64,000 nt of DNA from Clostridia bacterium UC5.1-1E11. Lineage in GTDB: Bacteria > Bacillota > Clostridia > Oscillospirales > Acutalibacteraceae. Location of the stretch: NCBI GenBank assembly GCA_001305115.1, contig BCAA01000003.1, positions 1 through 64,000 on the forward strand, written 5' to 3'. Positions 1-8,542 of the stretch are shown in pieces; positions within the stretch are counted from its first letter, which is position 1; each line of letters starts with the position of its first letter. Both the position numbers and the translations under genes were made by a program. Below the pieces are notes generated by a model that had not been told where the DNA came from, did not search any database, and saw only the letters and a list, made by a program, of their open reading frames with translations.

Positions 1-13
1 TTCGTAACGTCCC

Positions 14-34
14 AAAAGCCGGGCTTCCCCCGGC
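14..34 (-). terminator. Intrinsic terminator after the GNAT gene
   Basis: On the minus strand a GCCGGG/CCCGGC stem with a short loop is followed by TTTT, 40 bases past the stop of the acetyltransferase gene. It fits a Rho-independent terminator. Confidence 0.6.
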
Positions 35-73
35 CCTTCTCAATTGACGCGCCGCAGTCCGCCCCGATGGCGC

Positions 74-586
74 TCAAAGCCCGAATTCTTTCGCATAGAC
101 TACGGCTCCATGGAGCACTGGAGCGTCCTCGCGCAACTTAACTGCCAAAAAATTTGCCGGGGGCATCCCGTTTGGGACTTCCACACCGAACGAATTGGCT
201 GGAATATAGCCCAAACGCGGATAATACGTTTCACTTCCCAACACCAGTGAATACGAGTACCCCAGTTTTCTGGCGATCCGATGCCCTTCCAGGACCAAGG
301 CAGTTCCAATTCCCTGTCGTTGGAAGCGGGGCAGAACGGAGAGCGGGGCCAGCGCGAGTACCGTCTCAAAGCCGACCATCGCCTCTGTAAATAGAATATG
401 GCCGGCGATTTCGCCGTCCCTCTCCGCTACCAAAGAGAGTTCTGGCACAAACGCTCGGCTCTTGCGCAGGGCGGCAACCAAATCCTGTTCATTTCCGTCA
501 CAATGTTCCGCCTGCGCAAACGCTTGTTTCACAAGGGCATAAACGATTTCGTAATCCTCTTTTGTCTCCTGTCGAATCCATGCCAT
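74..586 (-). CDS. GNAT-family N-acetyltransferase
   Basis: 170-residue protein of the YhbS-like branch of the GNAT superfamily, which moves an acetyl group from acetyl-CoA to a small-molecule or protein amine. The N-terminus (IRQETKEDYEIVYALVKQAF) is the usual first strand and helix. The acetyl-CoA loop is seen around residues 85-105 as VLPRFQRQGIGTALVLEG, matching the Q/RxxGxG/A motif. An AAGGAG sits nine bases before the ATG, supporting this start. It stands alone, with a terminator downstream. The acetyl acceptor cannot be told from sequence. Confidence 0.85.
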   Translation of the reverse strand: MAWIRQETKEDYEIVYALVKQAFAQAEHCDGNEQDLVAALRKSRAFVPELSLVAERDGEIAGHILFTEAMVGFETVLALAPLSVLPRFQRQGIGTALVLEGHRIARKLGYSYSLVLGSETYYPRLGYIPANSFGVEVPNGMPPANFLAVKLREDAPVLHGAVVYAKEFGL

Positions 587-852
587 GGGCTATTCTCCTT
601 TTCCTACTCATGCTCTGTATTCTGTATAGACGAACAACGTTTCCCCCATATACAGACATCCGAACCAACGTCAAGCATGTCCCTTTCGATTTTCCTGCCC
701 TCTGCCTCTATAGGTAGGAGCCAATGGGACTATGCTATCACAGCCTGACCCTATTTACAAGGTAGCGTATCCTTTGAGGTCCTTTAAATTGGCTTTGCCA
801 GGATATTTTGCCCCCTACAGCACCCAAAAAGTGAACGATTTCATGCGTTTTC

Positions 853-881
853 GTGACTTTTCTTGCAACCTGTGGTATGCT
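853..881 (+). promoter_or_regulatory. Sigma-A-type promoter for the DUF4261 gene
   Basis: GTGACT (853-858) and TATGCT (876-881) are separated by exactly 17 bases. It is the only good promoter in the 510-base gap before the DUF4261 gene and would start transcription near 888, giving a leader of about 200 nt. The rest of the gap (587-850) shows no gene. Confidence 0.5.
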
Positions 882-887
882 GATGAA

Positions 888-1083
888 AAAGTCTGTCGGG
901 AAAAAACGCTGTGGGGCAGGCGTCCATCGGGACGAGGCGCCGCAGGGCGCGCGGATTAGGAAAGCCGCCGTTCCACGATCGATCGTTCCATTGGGAAGGA
1001 CCGGTACAGGTAAGGGGACGATTCTCGCTGTGCGAACGCCAACAGGCACGGCGCCGTGCGCCTGTTTTACCGGACGGCAATTT
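888..1083 (+). promoter_or_regulatory. Structured 5' leader with terminator-like hairpin
   Basis: GC-rich transcribed leader with several self-complementary stretches. It ends in a strong hairpin (about 1049-1070, arms ACAGGC and GCCTGT) followed by TTTT, only a few bases before the GGAGGG ribosome site of the DUF4261 gene. This layout is that of a transcription attenuator or riboswitch expression platform, or of a short terminated sRNA of about 190 nt. I do not recognise a known riboswitch consensus in it. Confidence 0.4.
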
Positions 1084-1097
1084 GGAGGGAAAATGGA

Positions 1098-1870
1098 ATG
1101 GAAAATGAACAGCAAATCGGCCCATTTGCGGCATTTGTACTGTTGAGTAGTGCCACTTGGGATGTAGAAAAGTGCCGGACAAATCTCGCTGAGGACTGGG
1201 GGATCGCATTTTCCGACGATGCTTGCGATCGTTCACGAGGCAACCTGGTCTTTGATGTGGATGGTATGACCGTAGTAATCGGCCTAATGACCACACCGGT
1301 GCCTGGCGGCGAGGCAGAACACAATGCAGCGACCAACTATCTGTGGCCCGATGCGGTAGAGACGACGAAGAAGCACCGTGCTCACCTCTTGGTGGCGGTG
1401 TTGGGCGGTGGTCACAAGGCTTTGGAGATTGGGACCTTTGGGTTAAAATTGTTGCGGCCTGTTGTAAGCAGGACAACGCCCTGGGGGTCTATGCTTGTGG
1501 AACCGTCTTTGAACCAAAGTATTATCTTGCCGCCTCACAAGCCATCCGGCAAGGGGAACTTCCGATTTACAACTGGGTTTATTTTGGACTTTACACGACC
1601 GACGCGGGTACCAGTGCCTACACCTATGGATTGAAACCCTTTGGCAAGGACGAGATGGAGGTGTTGAATACCCAAGCGCGCCCCAGTGACCTGCGGGATT
1701 ATCTCTTCGACCTGGCGTACTATGTACTTTCCGAGGATGTCCGCCTAAACGAAGGCGAAACGATCGGCTTTTCGGAAGAGCAGAAGTTGCCGATCATCCG
1801 CAGCGAGAGCGCCGTGATGGACGGTATGACATTGAAAATTGGCTATCCAGAGGATTACAGTTCCCATTAA
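1098..1870 (+). CDS. DUF4261 domain protein (single frameshift near 1440)
   Basis: Two overlapping frames together encode one DUF4261-type protein of about 257 residues. The first frame, from ATG 1098 with GGAGGG seven bases upstream, covers the N-terminal half (FAAFVLLSSATWDVEKC, HRAHLLVAVLGGG). The second frame resumes with VKIVAACCKQDNALGVY and continues to the stop at 1870. The break is at about 1438-1443 beside a TTTGGG stretch, so a lost base is likely. The family is of unknown function and is common in gut bacteria, often near secretion or defence genes. No such neighbours are seen here. Confidence 0.7.
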
Positions 1871-1929
1871 GGAGTTCAGGGAAGTTCTCACGCAGGATTC
1901 AAATTGTTTCGCTCTCCGGCGGGAAAGTT

Positions 1930-2184
1930 CCCACTCCTGCAAACGCCGCGTCTCGCCGGAAATTCCCGGAAGTGCAAAGAGTAGTACCGCGCTCTGCGCT
2001 GGAAAGCGCGCCCGGTATGCGTGCCTCACCGCTTTCCAGCTTCCCGGGCTGTGCCCTTGCAGCGCGAACCACTTTCTGCACGGCCTCTGTCGCACATCGT
2101 GCGTCCACTGGGAAAGCCCTTCCCCAGCTTTGCGGCCATTTCGCCTTTTCTCCGGAATCCGGCGGATGCTTCTTCACACTTTCC
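1930..2184. repeat. 255-bp direct repeat, copy A
   Basis: A stretch beginning CCCACTCCTGCAAACGCCGC and ending CTTCTTCACACTTT recurs 287 bases downstream with roughly nine bases in ten identical by eye. No frame gives a plausible protein. The flank CCATTAAGGA also recurs before each copy. Confidence 0.85.
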
Positions 2185-2216
2185 ATTAAGGAATGGATTT
2201 ATTCCTTTTCTGGACT

Positions 2217-2469
2217 CCCACTCCTGCAAACGCCGCGTCTCGCCGAAATTCCCGGAAGTGCAAAGAGCCGTGCCGCGCTCTGCGCTGGAAAGCGCGCCCG
2301 GTATGCGTGCCTCACCGCTTTCCAGCTTCCCGGGCTGTGCCCTTGCAGCGCGAACCACTTTCTGCGCGGCCCCTGCCGTACATCGTGCATCCACTGGGAA
2401 AGCCCTTCCCCAGCTCTGCGGCCGTTTCGCCTTTTCTCCGGAATTTCGCGGGTGCTTCTTCACACTTTC
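2217..2469. repeat. 255-bp direct repeat, copy B
   Basis: Second copy of the direct repeat, with scattered substitutions and a one-base deletion near its start compared with copy A. It lies just past the terminator of the glycoside hydrolase gene. Function unknown; it could be a duplicated structured RNA or a miniature element. Confidence 0.85.
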
Positions 2470-2481
2470 GGTACAGCACAT

Positions 2482-2531
2482 AAAAAACGCCTTTGGAACA
2501 GGCAAGCTCTGCCCGTCCCAAAGCGTTTTTT
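2482..2531 (-). terminator. Terminator of the lysis/glycoside hydrolase operon
   Basis: Arms AACGCTTTGG and CCAAAGGCGTT flank a GC-rich inner stem, followed on the minus strand by TTTTTT. It lies about 30 bases after the stop of the large glycoside hydrolase gene and can end that operon. Confidence 0.8.
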
Positions 2532-2561
2532 GCAAGGGTTCTTTTTTCCCACAATTTCCTT

Positions 2562-5500
2562 TTAAAGCTTTTCGATCCAGAATTTCGAAAGGGTCGCATG
2601 CAGCAAACGGGTCTTGTCCGGACGATTCATCAGGTAAACTTTCCGGACCTCCTGAAATGGCTTGAGCGCCAGCATGTCAAATGGCGTATCGGTTGCAGAT
2701 CCGCCCTGTTTCGCAACCAATACTTCGCTCAGCACAATGGAGCCGTTGTCGTTTACCACCGTTCCGTTAAATAGTGCTGTAGCAGCATCGTTGCATGTGA
2801 TGTCCATAGACATATGGGTCATGTTGAGCATGTACTGGTAATCGTTGTATAGGCCGCCGTGGTCGCTGTCGCGCTCTATGCGCAGTTGCGCAGCCGTAGG
2901 ACTGTTGTAGTAGCAGTCCAGGGTGACGGTCCCTTCCCCGTCCACCGTTTGGAAAAAACGCGAGCGATCCCATGTGCTGGCAAATCCGGAATACTCCAAG
3001 TGCATTCGGAACCCATTTGGGCAGTCGCCCAGATCAAAGCTCTGGATGGTCACCAACTCTTCGGATGAGCCGGAGTCGATGGTCTTGAGCCCTCCCTCGA
3101 CAAATCCGGAGGACGTGTCCCAAGCAAAGCCCTCTAGGGTACACACCGCGTTCCCAACCGAGTCGGTCACCTGCGGATTGTCGTTTGAACCGGCGGTAAA
3201 ATCGAAATAGCAGAGGTACTCCGGTTCCTTTTCCGCCGTCACCGGGATGTGCAACGCACAGTTGTTCCGGTCGAGCGTGAAGGTGAGTGTGCCATTCCCC
3301 TCCTCCGTTGCGGTCACCGTAACCGTTGTTCCCGAAGTGGATACCGTACCTGCTAGTCCGTCGAGCTGTGCTGTATAGTCCTTCTCCGCATTCGCCGTAC
3401 TGGGGACATACGAGAGATGGATTTCCTGCGCTTGTCCCACCAGAAGCTCCAATTGGGAGACATCCGCCGTGATGGATTCCGGCACGATCTTCTCCGGCAC
3501 TGCACGGGTGGAGAATGTGACGGTATCGGAAACCGTTTCTTCGCCGCGCACGCCTTCCACGCGGTACTCCTCGGATGCATCCTCGAATACAACCGCATCA
3601 AACTCCCATACACAGCCGCACCTGGTGGGGGCGTCCATGGTCTGAACCGCCTCCCCGTTGCGAAAGAGGGTGAGGGTCTCGCAGTTTGAATAGACTTTCA
3701 TCCGGATGGAATCCGTCTCCCTCTGGGAGAACCGGCGGCTGGTGATGTAGCAGACAGGAGCCTCTGACCACGCAGCTTGATAGAGATAATAGACGTCCTT
3801 TTTGGTCTGCCGGTCGCGGGTTACCAGCCCCTTGTCGTTGAGGTGGGGAGTGCCGCCCTCGTTGCGGTTATCCGATGCAAAGTCGTACAGAACCCACACG
3901 GCGGTGTAGAGCAGCCAGGGGCGCGCCTGTATTTGTTCCAGGTACGCTTCATGGAACAGATTGGCGTATTCCTCATCGTGCCGTGCACCGCCGGAACCGG
4001 TCTGTGTGGTCTGCATCGGGTTGTCCGAATGCGTGTGGGGATTGTTGCCTGCGCCATACTCGCCGACCGCCCAAGGAACTTGCGTTCCAGCGCGGTAGGT
4101 ATCCATCTCCGCCCCGAACTCTTCAAAGACGCCGCCATACCAGCCTTTATATTCATTCATAGCGATGAAATCCGCCTGCCAGTCTCCGGGCTTGGAACCG
4201 TCAAAGGTCGGCCCATAGGCGGTAAAGCCCACATAGCGAGTGGGGTCCAGTTCCTTCGCCATCGCGTAAAATGCATTGTTCCATGCGACCGCCTTTTCTG
4301 CGGAAAAGCCGCCCTGCGGGCTGCCGCCGGAACTCCAATGCGAACCGTTGAGTTCATTGGAAAGGCCCCAGAATACAATGGACGGATGGTTGTAGTAGTT
4401 TCGAATCATACTGCGCAGATTTTGCTCGATGCTGTCGAAGTATGCATCGGAGGCGTCGGGCCCCAGGTGATTGACCCACGGGATTTCCGTCTGTACGATC
4501 AACCCCAGCGCGTCGCATCGTTCGAACGCATAGGCATCGTGTGGATAATGGGCGAGGCGCACGAAATTGCATCCCAGCGCCGCAAGGTCGGCGTAGTCGG
4601 CGTCGAATTGTTCCTCCGTCATGGCGGACATCGCGCCGGGATAATCCTGATGCAGCGCCACCCCGCGGAGGGGATAGGGGCGGCCGTTGAGCAGGAACCC
4701 CTGCTGTGCATCCATCGAGAAGAAGCGGAATCCAATGCATACGCTCTGTTCGTCCACCCGATCGGGCGCAAAAAGCGCAACCTTGACCGTATAGCGGTAG
4801 GGGTCCTGAATGCCGTCCCAAAGGTGCGGTTCGGTGATTTGCCCCGTGTAGGAGACATCCTGAACTGTGTGGGCCGGGACTTCCACCGGGATGGTTTCAC
4901 CGGCTACAGCGTTCCCCTGCGCGTCGTACACCGCTACGGCGACCGCCGCATGGATGGCACAGCCGGACCGGTTGTTGACCGCTGTATGAACCGTAAAGGC
5001 GGCGGCCTGCCGGGAGACCTCCTCCGGGGTCACGTGCATCCGATCGACGCCGTACGCCTGCGGGTCAAGGGAGGCCCGTCCGACGCGGCAGAGAAAGACC
5101 TTCTCATGAAGCCCATTGTTAAAATTGAAGTCCGCAGAGACGGGGATTCGCTCCTCGGACGGAGTGTTGTCGCAGACGATCAAAAGTTCGTTGTTTCCTT
5201 GGCAAAGGTACGGGCTGATGTCCACAAGATTGGGCGTATAGCCGCCGGGATATACAGAACACAGATGGCCATTGACATAGAGTTCGCTGGCCTGCCCGGC
5301 CGCATGGAATCCGAGTACAAAGTCGATGGCTGCTTGTTCCCGGCCGACAAAGAGGGCTTTTCGGTAATAGGTTTTGCCGCGGTACATGGAGCCGCTCATC
5401 CCATCGGACGCATTGCAGGTGTGTGGGGCACGGACGGTCTGCCAGTCGGAACAGTCCTTTGAAAAATCCCATTCCCCGCTGAAGTCCACGATTTCACAGG

Positions 5501-5948
5501 GCACAGCGCTGCGGCCGAACATTTCCTCTACCGCGTCGCGGATGGCCCCTATGCGGGCTTCATACGCGGCAAACTCCGAGGGAAGCGGCGAGGGAACCGC
5601 CTCCACCGGGCCGATGCTGCATCGGACGCGAAGCAGCAGTTGATCCGATTTTTTGACCCGCCCATCCGGGGCGGCGGCGCGCAGTTGTACATAGACCGCT
5701 CCATCGTCCACAAGATACGCCTGCTGAATGGGGACCCGCAACAGCAGGTCCCCATTGAATGGTTCGGGTTCTACCGCCCAAATATCCTTCTGTTCCTTGC
5801 GCTGTACATCCAGAAAAAAGCTCCATCCTTCATACTCTAAGCCGTTCATCCGAATGTACAGCGTGCGGACCCCATTTTCCCCTGCATAACCGATGTCGCA
5901 ATCCGCATCTGTCGCAGTAAACGTCCAATCCTCGTTTAAAAGAATCAT
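2562..5948 (-). CDS. Glycoside hydrolase family 2 protein with phage baseplate (BppU-like) N-terminus
   Basis: 1128 residues. Residues 1-145 resemble the N-terminal domain of clostridial phage baseplate upper proteins: a beta-rich part ending in LLLRVRCSIG, then the linker PLPSEFAAYEARIGAIRDAV. Residues 150-410 hold the GH2 jelly-roll and Ig-like domains. Residues 410-760 are the TIM barrel with the acid/base Glu532 in WGLSNELNG and the nucleophile Glu630 in PWAVGEYGAG. After that come a DUF4982-like domain, a Big2-like Ig domain (about 860-950) and a C-terminal concanavalin/LamG-like module. It probably acts as a beta-galactosidase or beta-glucuronidase; the substrate is not readable. There is no signal peptide or anchor. 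It follows holin and amidase genes by 22 bases, which suggests release through the lysis proteins. Confidence 0.85.
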   Translation of the reverse strand: MILLNEDWTFTATDADCDIGYAGENGVRTLYIRMNGLEYEGWSFFLDVQRKEQKDIWAVEPEPFNGDLLLRVPIQQAYLVDDGAVYVQLRAAAPDGRVKKSDQLLLRVRCSIGPVEAVPSPLPSEFAAYEARIGAIRDAVEEMFGRSAVPCEIVDFSGEWDFSKDCSDWQTVRAPHTCNASDGMSGSMYRGKTYYRKALFVGREQAAIDFVLGFHAAGQASELYVNGHLCSVYPGGYTPNLVDISPYLCQGNNELLIVCDNTPSEERIPVSADFNFNNGLHEKVFLCRVGRASLDPQAYGVDRMHVTPEEVSRQAAAFTVHTAVNNRSGCAIHAAVAVAVYDAQGNAVAGETIPVEVPAHTVQDVSYTGQITEPHLWDGIQDPYRYTVKVALFAPDRVDEQSVCIGFRFFSMDAQQGFLLNGRPYPLRGVALHQDYPGAMSAMTEEQFDADYADLAALGCNFVRLAHYPHDAYAFERCDALGLIVQTEIPWVNHLGPDASDAYFDSIEQNLRSMIRNYYNHPSIVFWGLSNELNGSHWSSGGSPQGGFSAEKAVAWNNAFYAMAKELDPTRYVGFTAYGPTFDGSKPGDWQADFIAMNEYKGWYGGVFEEFGAEMDTYRAGTQVPWAVGEYGAGNNPHTHSDNPMQTTQTGSGGARHDEEYANLFHEAYLEQIQARPWLLYTAVWVLYDFASDNRNEGGTPHLNDKGLVTRDRQTKKDVYYLYQAAWSEAPVCYITSRRFSQRETDSIRMKVYSNCETLTLFRNGEAVQTMDAPTRCGCVWEFDAVVFEDASEEYRVEGVRGEETVSDTVTFSTRAVPEKIVPESITADVSQLELLVGQAQEIHLSYVPSTANAEKDYTAQLDGLAGTVSTSGTTVTVTATEEGNGTLTFTLDRNNCALHIPVTAEKEPEYLCYFDFTAGSNDNPQVTDSVGNAVCTLEGFAWDTSSGFVEGGLKTIDSGSSEELVTIQSFDLGDCPNGFRMHLEYSGFASTWDRSRFFQTVDGEGTVTLDCYYNSPTAAQLRIERDSDHGGLYNDYQYMLNMTHMSMDITCNDAATALFNGTVVNDNGSIVLSEVLVAKQGGSATDTPFDMLALKPFQEVRKVYLMNRPDKTRLLHATLSKFWIEKL

Positions 5949-5970
5949 TTTGTTCCTCCTTTATCGATCA

Positions 5971-6264
5971 TCAGGGCGATTTTTGTCTTTTCATCGAGCG
6001 CATTGCATCCACGGCGCCGTTGCTGGCCAAACTGACCAAAGCCGCATTCAGCGGCACCAATGCCCAAACGGTCCAAGGTTGAGCCCATCCACCCGTGGCA
6101 GCCGTCGTGACCACCAGCAGAACCACCGCGATGATGTAGCTGAGCCATTGTGTTGGCAGCTTCCCTACGATATTTTTAAGCATCTGTGTGAACAGACCCG
6201 TACAGGCGGTTGCGCCCGCAAACGTTGTAAGTGTGCCCCAGCTCCAAAAGCTCTCCAAATCCAT
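5971..6264 (-). CDS. Phage-type holin
   Basis: 98-residue hydrophobic protein with three likely membrane segments (about residues 8-30, 41-62 and 68-86), resembling small holins of clostridial prophages (FAGATACTGLFTQMLKNIVG, then WLSYIIAVVLLVVTTAATGG). Holins form membrane pores that let endolysins reach the wall. The ATG at 6264 follows GAGGAGGT at the right distance, so the six residues upstream in the same frame are left out. It lies between the XhlA-like gene and the GH2 gene in one minus-strand operon, with no phage head or tail structural genes around. Confidence 0.75.
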   Translation of the reverse strand: MDLESFWSWGTLTTFAGATACTGLFTQMLKNIVGKLPTQWLSYIIAVVLLVVTTAATGGWAQPWTVWALVPLNAALVSLASNGAVDAMRSMKRQKSP

Positions 6265-6278
6265 ACAAACACCTCCTC

Positions 6279-6566
6279 TCACAAAAGTAGGGTTAAAAAG
6301 GCCCCCACAAGGCCTGCCGCCACAGCGCCGATCGCTGCACCCACCAGCTTATCCCACCACTTTCCCGGCCGTTTGGTCAGAGCGCTGACATTTTGCTTGA
6401 TTTCTCGGATGTCCGCTTGTACGCCGGTGACCTCCTGTTGCGTGGCGGCCATTGCGGTGGCAAGATCGTGTATATCTTTGATGTCATTCTCCAAGCGGTC
6501 CAGACGATGATGTGCAGACCGGGCGCTGTCCAACGCTTGGATGGCAAGATTGTTTTCCTGTTCCAT
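6279..6566 (-). CDS. XhlA/haemolysin-type lysis accessory protein
   Basis: 96 residues. A long amphipathic, coiled-coil region (MEQENNLAIQALDSARSAHH to about residue 70) is followed by one C-terminal membrane helix (LVGAAIGAVAAGLVGAFLTL). This is the layout of XhlA-family proteins, which sit beside holins and endolysins in phage lysis cassettes and in the PBSX element of Bacillus. AAGGAGGT stands nine bases before the ATG at 6566. The stop lies 14 bases before the holin start, so the genes are co-transcribed. Confidence 0.7.
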   Translation of the reverse strand: MEQENNLAIQALDSARSAHHRLDRLENDIKDIHDLATAMAATQQEVTGVQADIREIKQNVSALTKRPGKWWDKLVGAAIGAVAAGLVGAFLTLLL

Positions 6567-6606
6567 GTATGTGCACCTCCTTATACAATTTGGGCGACAA
6601 ACCGTT

Positions 6607-7377
6607 TTACGGGGCGCCGCCGGGCACAGTGGTGTAGATACCGGAGGCGTCGCCGGGCTTGCCGATCGGCACAATCGCCGCCAGCTTGTCCGCGCCGCGA
6701 TTGATCGGCACGATGGTCACCACGTCGCCCGTACCCGCTGTCACAATGAGCTGGTTTGCATTTGTCCCACTGAACTTTGCGGTGTAAAAGTCCCCCCGTT
6801 TGATCGAAACCGTGCCGCTCGTATCGCTCCTGATCTCCACCTGCCGTAACCCCTCTAAGATCGCATCATAGGGGAATTGGGCGCCCGGGCAATTGGGTTT
6901 AGTCACCGGATTGATTTCACAGTGTCCTATAATATATTCCCGCGACACGGGAATGGTGACGCCGTAGAGGCGACGGACCTCGGCAATGATGTAGCGGTGC
7001 AGTTTAATGCTCGCTGCAAGCTGTTCCGCAGTGAGTTCTCCGCCGCTCACGCAGACGTGTTCAATGCTGATGGTGTAATAATTGGCGTTAGTGCAGCGGT
7101 TTCGGACAGCTGCCAGTGTCGATCGGCCATAATAGCGGCTGTCCGACGGCGTTGTGCTGGTCCCATTGGCCCAGGCGGCGCGGTCAAGCGCCACCAGCTG
7201 ATACACGGTGCCGTCCTTGTCCACAACAAAGTGGGCCGATACTTCCCGCGCAGGGTCGCAGAGCACAGCGAGTGCGCCCGCTGCCGAGCTGCCCGCGGTG
7301 ATGTGGTTGACAATCCGATCCGGTTTCCAGCCGTACCGGCTCCCGTGATTGGGGCTTGGATGCTGTTGAATGGTCAT
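6607..7377 (-). CDS. N-acetylmuramoyl-L-alanine amidase (phage endolysin type)
   Basis: About 257 residues from the ATG at 7377, chosen because GGGAGGA precedes it. The Amidase_2 fold is clear: zinc ligands His25 in IVNHITAG, His in IIGHCEINP and Cys in KPNCPG, plus the ISIEH strand. The enzyme cuts the bond between N-acetylmuramate and L-alanine in peptidoglycan. The last 70 residues form a separate beta-rich region that may bind the wall. No signal peptide is present, so it needs the holin for export. The same frame runs open upstream to 7575 and encodes a short coiled-coil stretch, which could be a separate small gene. Confidence 0.85.
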   Translation of the reverse strand: MTIQQHPSPNHGSRYGWKPDRIVNHITAGSSAAGALAVLCDPAREVSAHFVVDKDGTVYQLVALDRAAWANGTSTTPSDSRYYGRSTLAAVRNRCTNANYYTISIEHVCVSGGELTAEQLAASIKLHRYIIAEVRRLYGVTIPVSREYIIGHCEINPVTKPNCPGAQFPYDAILEGLRQVEIRSDTSGTVSIKRGDFYTAKFSGTNANQLIVTAGTGDVVTIVPINRGADKLAAIVPIGKPGDASGIYTTVPGGAP

Positions 7378-7444
7378 GCATGTTCCTCCCTGTGTTTGAT
7401 AACGTTTCGCCGCCCGCAGTGCTGCAAGCAGCTGAATGTATAGA

Positions 7445-8032
7445 TCACTGCGCATTTGGCGCAGTTGTATGGTGCGGCGGTCCTCCTCCCTGCACGCCGC
7501 AAGACGGACATTCAGGGCGGCGATCTCCGCCTGATACTGTGTAATGCTCTCTTCGAAAATAGTCCTCACCTCCAAATCCGAACTTTAGTTCTTTAAAATC
7601 GCGCACGGCCGCGCGTTTTTGCGCCTCTGACAGCTGAACCTGGGCGAGTGCCTGTTCGTGTAACTGGATGGCCTCTTGCTGCGTGGTCTGCAAATATGCA
7701 GCGAGCTCCTTCCAGGTTTCTCCCAACAGATAACGCCTGCCCAAGACTATCTGAAGCCGTCTGTCCGGCACGGTCTTGATGGCGTCGACGGCCTCCTGTT
7801 TGACCGCAAGCAGCTCGTCAATCTGTCGGTTGATCTCCTCATCCATAGCGCGATAATGGCGTAGCGCCTGGCCGGTCATTCCCTGGATGCGTATGGCACA
7901 GGCGCGCCAAATGGACTGGATCTCACACAAGCGGTCGATCCTGCGGTCCACCCGGAGGTAATGCTCCAAAAAATCCTCTTTTCCTGCATCTCCAATGGTG
8001 ACTCCTCCCTTTTCTGTCGTTGTCCCACACAT
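7445..8032 (-). CDS. DUF1492-type phage regulator with sigma-region-4-like HTH
   Basis: Helical N-terminal region (FLEHYLRVDRRIDRLCEIQS, then ALRHYRAMDEEINRQIDELL) followed by an HTH resembling sigma region 4 (DRRLQIVLGRRYLLGETWKE). This is the layout of DUF1492 proteins of Firmicutes prophages, thought to switch on late genes. Here it heads an operon of amidase, XhlA-like, holin and GH2 genes. The start is uncertain: ATG 8032 has only GGTGGA upstream, while a strong GGGAGGAG precedes an in-frame ATT near 7996. The C-terminal tail overlaps the frame upstream of the amidase. Confidence 0.7.
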   Translation of the reverse strand: MCGTTTEKGGVTIGDAGKEDFLEHYLRVDRRIDRLCEIQSIWRACAIRIQGMTGQALRHYRAMDEEINRQIDELLAVKQEAVDAIKTVPDRRLQIVLGRRYLLGETWKELAAYLQTTQQEAIQLHEQALAQVQLSEAQKRAAVRDFKELKFGFGGEDYFRREHYTVSGGDRRPECPSCGVQGGGPPHHTTAPNAQ

Positions 8033-8078
8033 GATTCCACCGTTTTTTTCATACAATACCGTTAAAGGAGTTGATGCA

Positions 8079-8542
8079 ATGAAAATCCGATGGAAAATGC
8101 TGATTCTTCAGCTGGTCATCAGCCTGGGCGTTGCCGGACTATCCGCCCTTTCCACCATGAATTCCATGGAACTCTATCAATCGCTCAACCAGCCGCCGCT
8201 TTCCCCGCCGGGATGGTTTTCGGTGTGGTCTGGACCATCCTGTTCACACTGATGGGTATCTCCGCGTATCTGGTGTCGGCTTCAGACTCCAAGGATAAAA
8301 CGCCCGCACTGCGAATCTATGGTATTCAGCTGGCGGTCAACTTTTTCTGGTCCATCCTGTTTTTCTGCTTACAAGCCTATTGGTTTGCATTTGTGTGGCT
8401 GATTCTTCTGTGGGTGCTGATTCTCGCCATGATCGTGTCGTTTGCAAAGGTGTCCTTCCCTGCTGCAATGTTACAGATCCCTTATCTGCTCTGGGTCACC
8501 TTCGCGGGGTATCTCAGCCTAGCGGTCGCTTTGCTCAATTGA
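8079..8542 (+). CDS. tspO: TspO/MBR family protein (frameshift near 8215)
   Basis: Two frames combine to a full TspO-like protein of about 155 residues with five membrane helices. The first frame, from ATG 8079 behind AAAGGAG, runs through LNQPPLSPPGW. The second continues VFGVVWTILFTLMGISAYL to the stop at 8542. The family signature PPxWxFxxVWTxLY spans the break, so one base is missing in the GGATGGTTTT stretch. TspO proteins bind tetrapyrroles and affect stress responses. The gene is divergent from the DUF1492 gene, with fewer than 50 bases between the starts. Confidence 0.75.

Noticed and set aside
1930..2469. CRISPR-like reading of the tandem repeat
   Set aside because: Only two long units, no short spacers.
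2021..2665. Long open frames on both strands over the 255-bp repeats
   Set aside because: They arise from GC-rich repeated sequence; the same short peptide blocks appear twice and match no protein pattern.
3777..5462. 561-residue open frame on the plus strand
   Set aside because: It is the antisense shadow of the GH2 gene; the minus-strand frame has catalytic motifs and this one has no family features.
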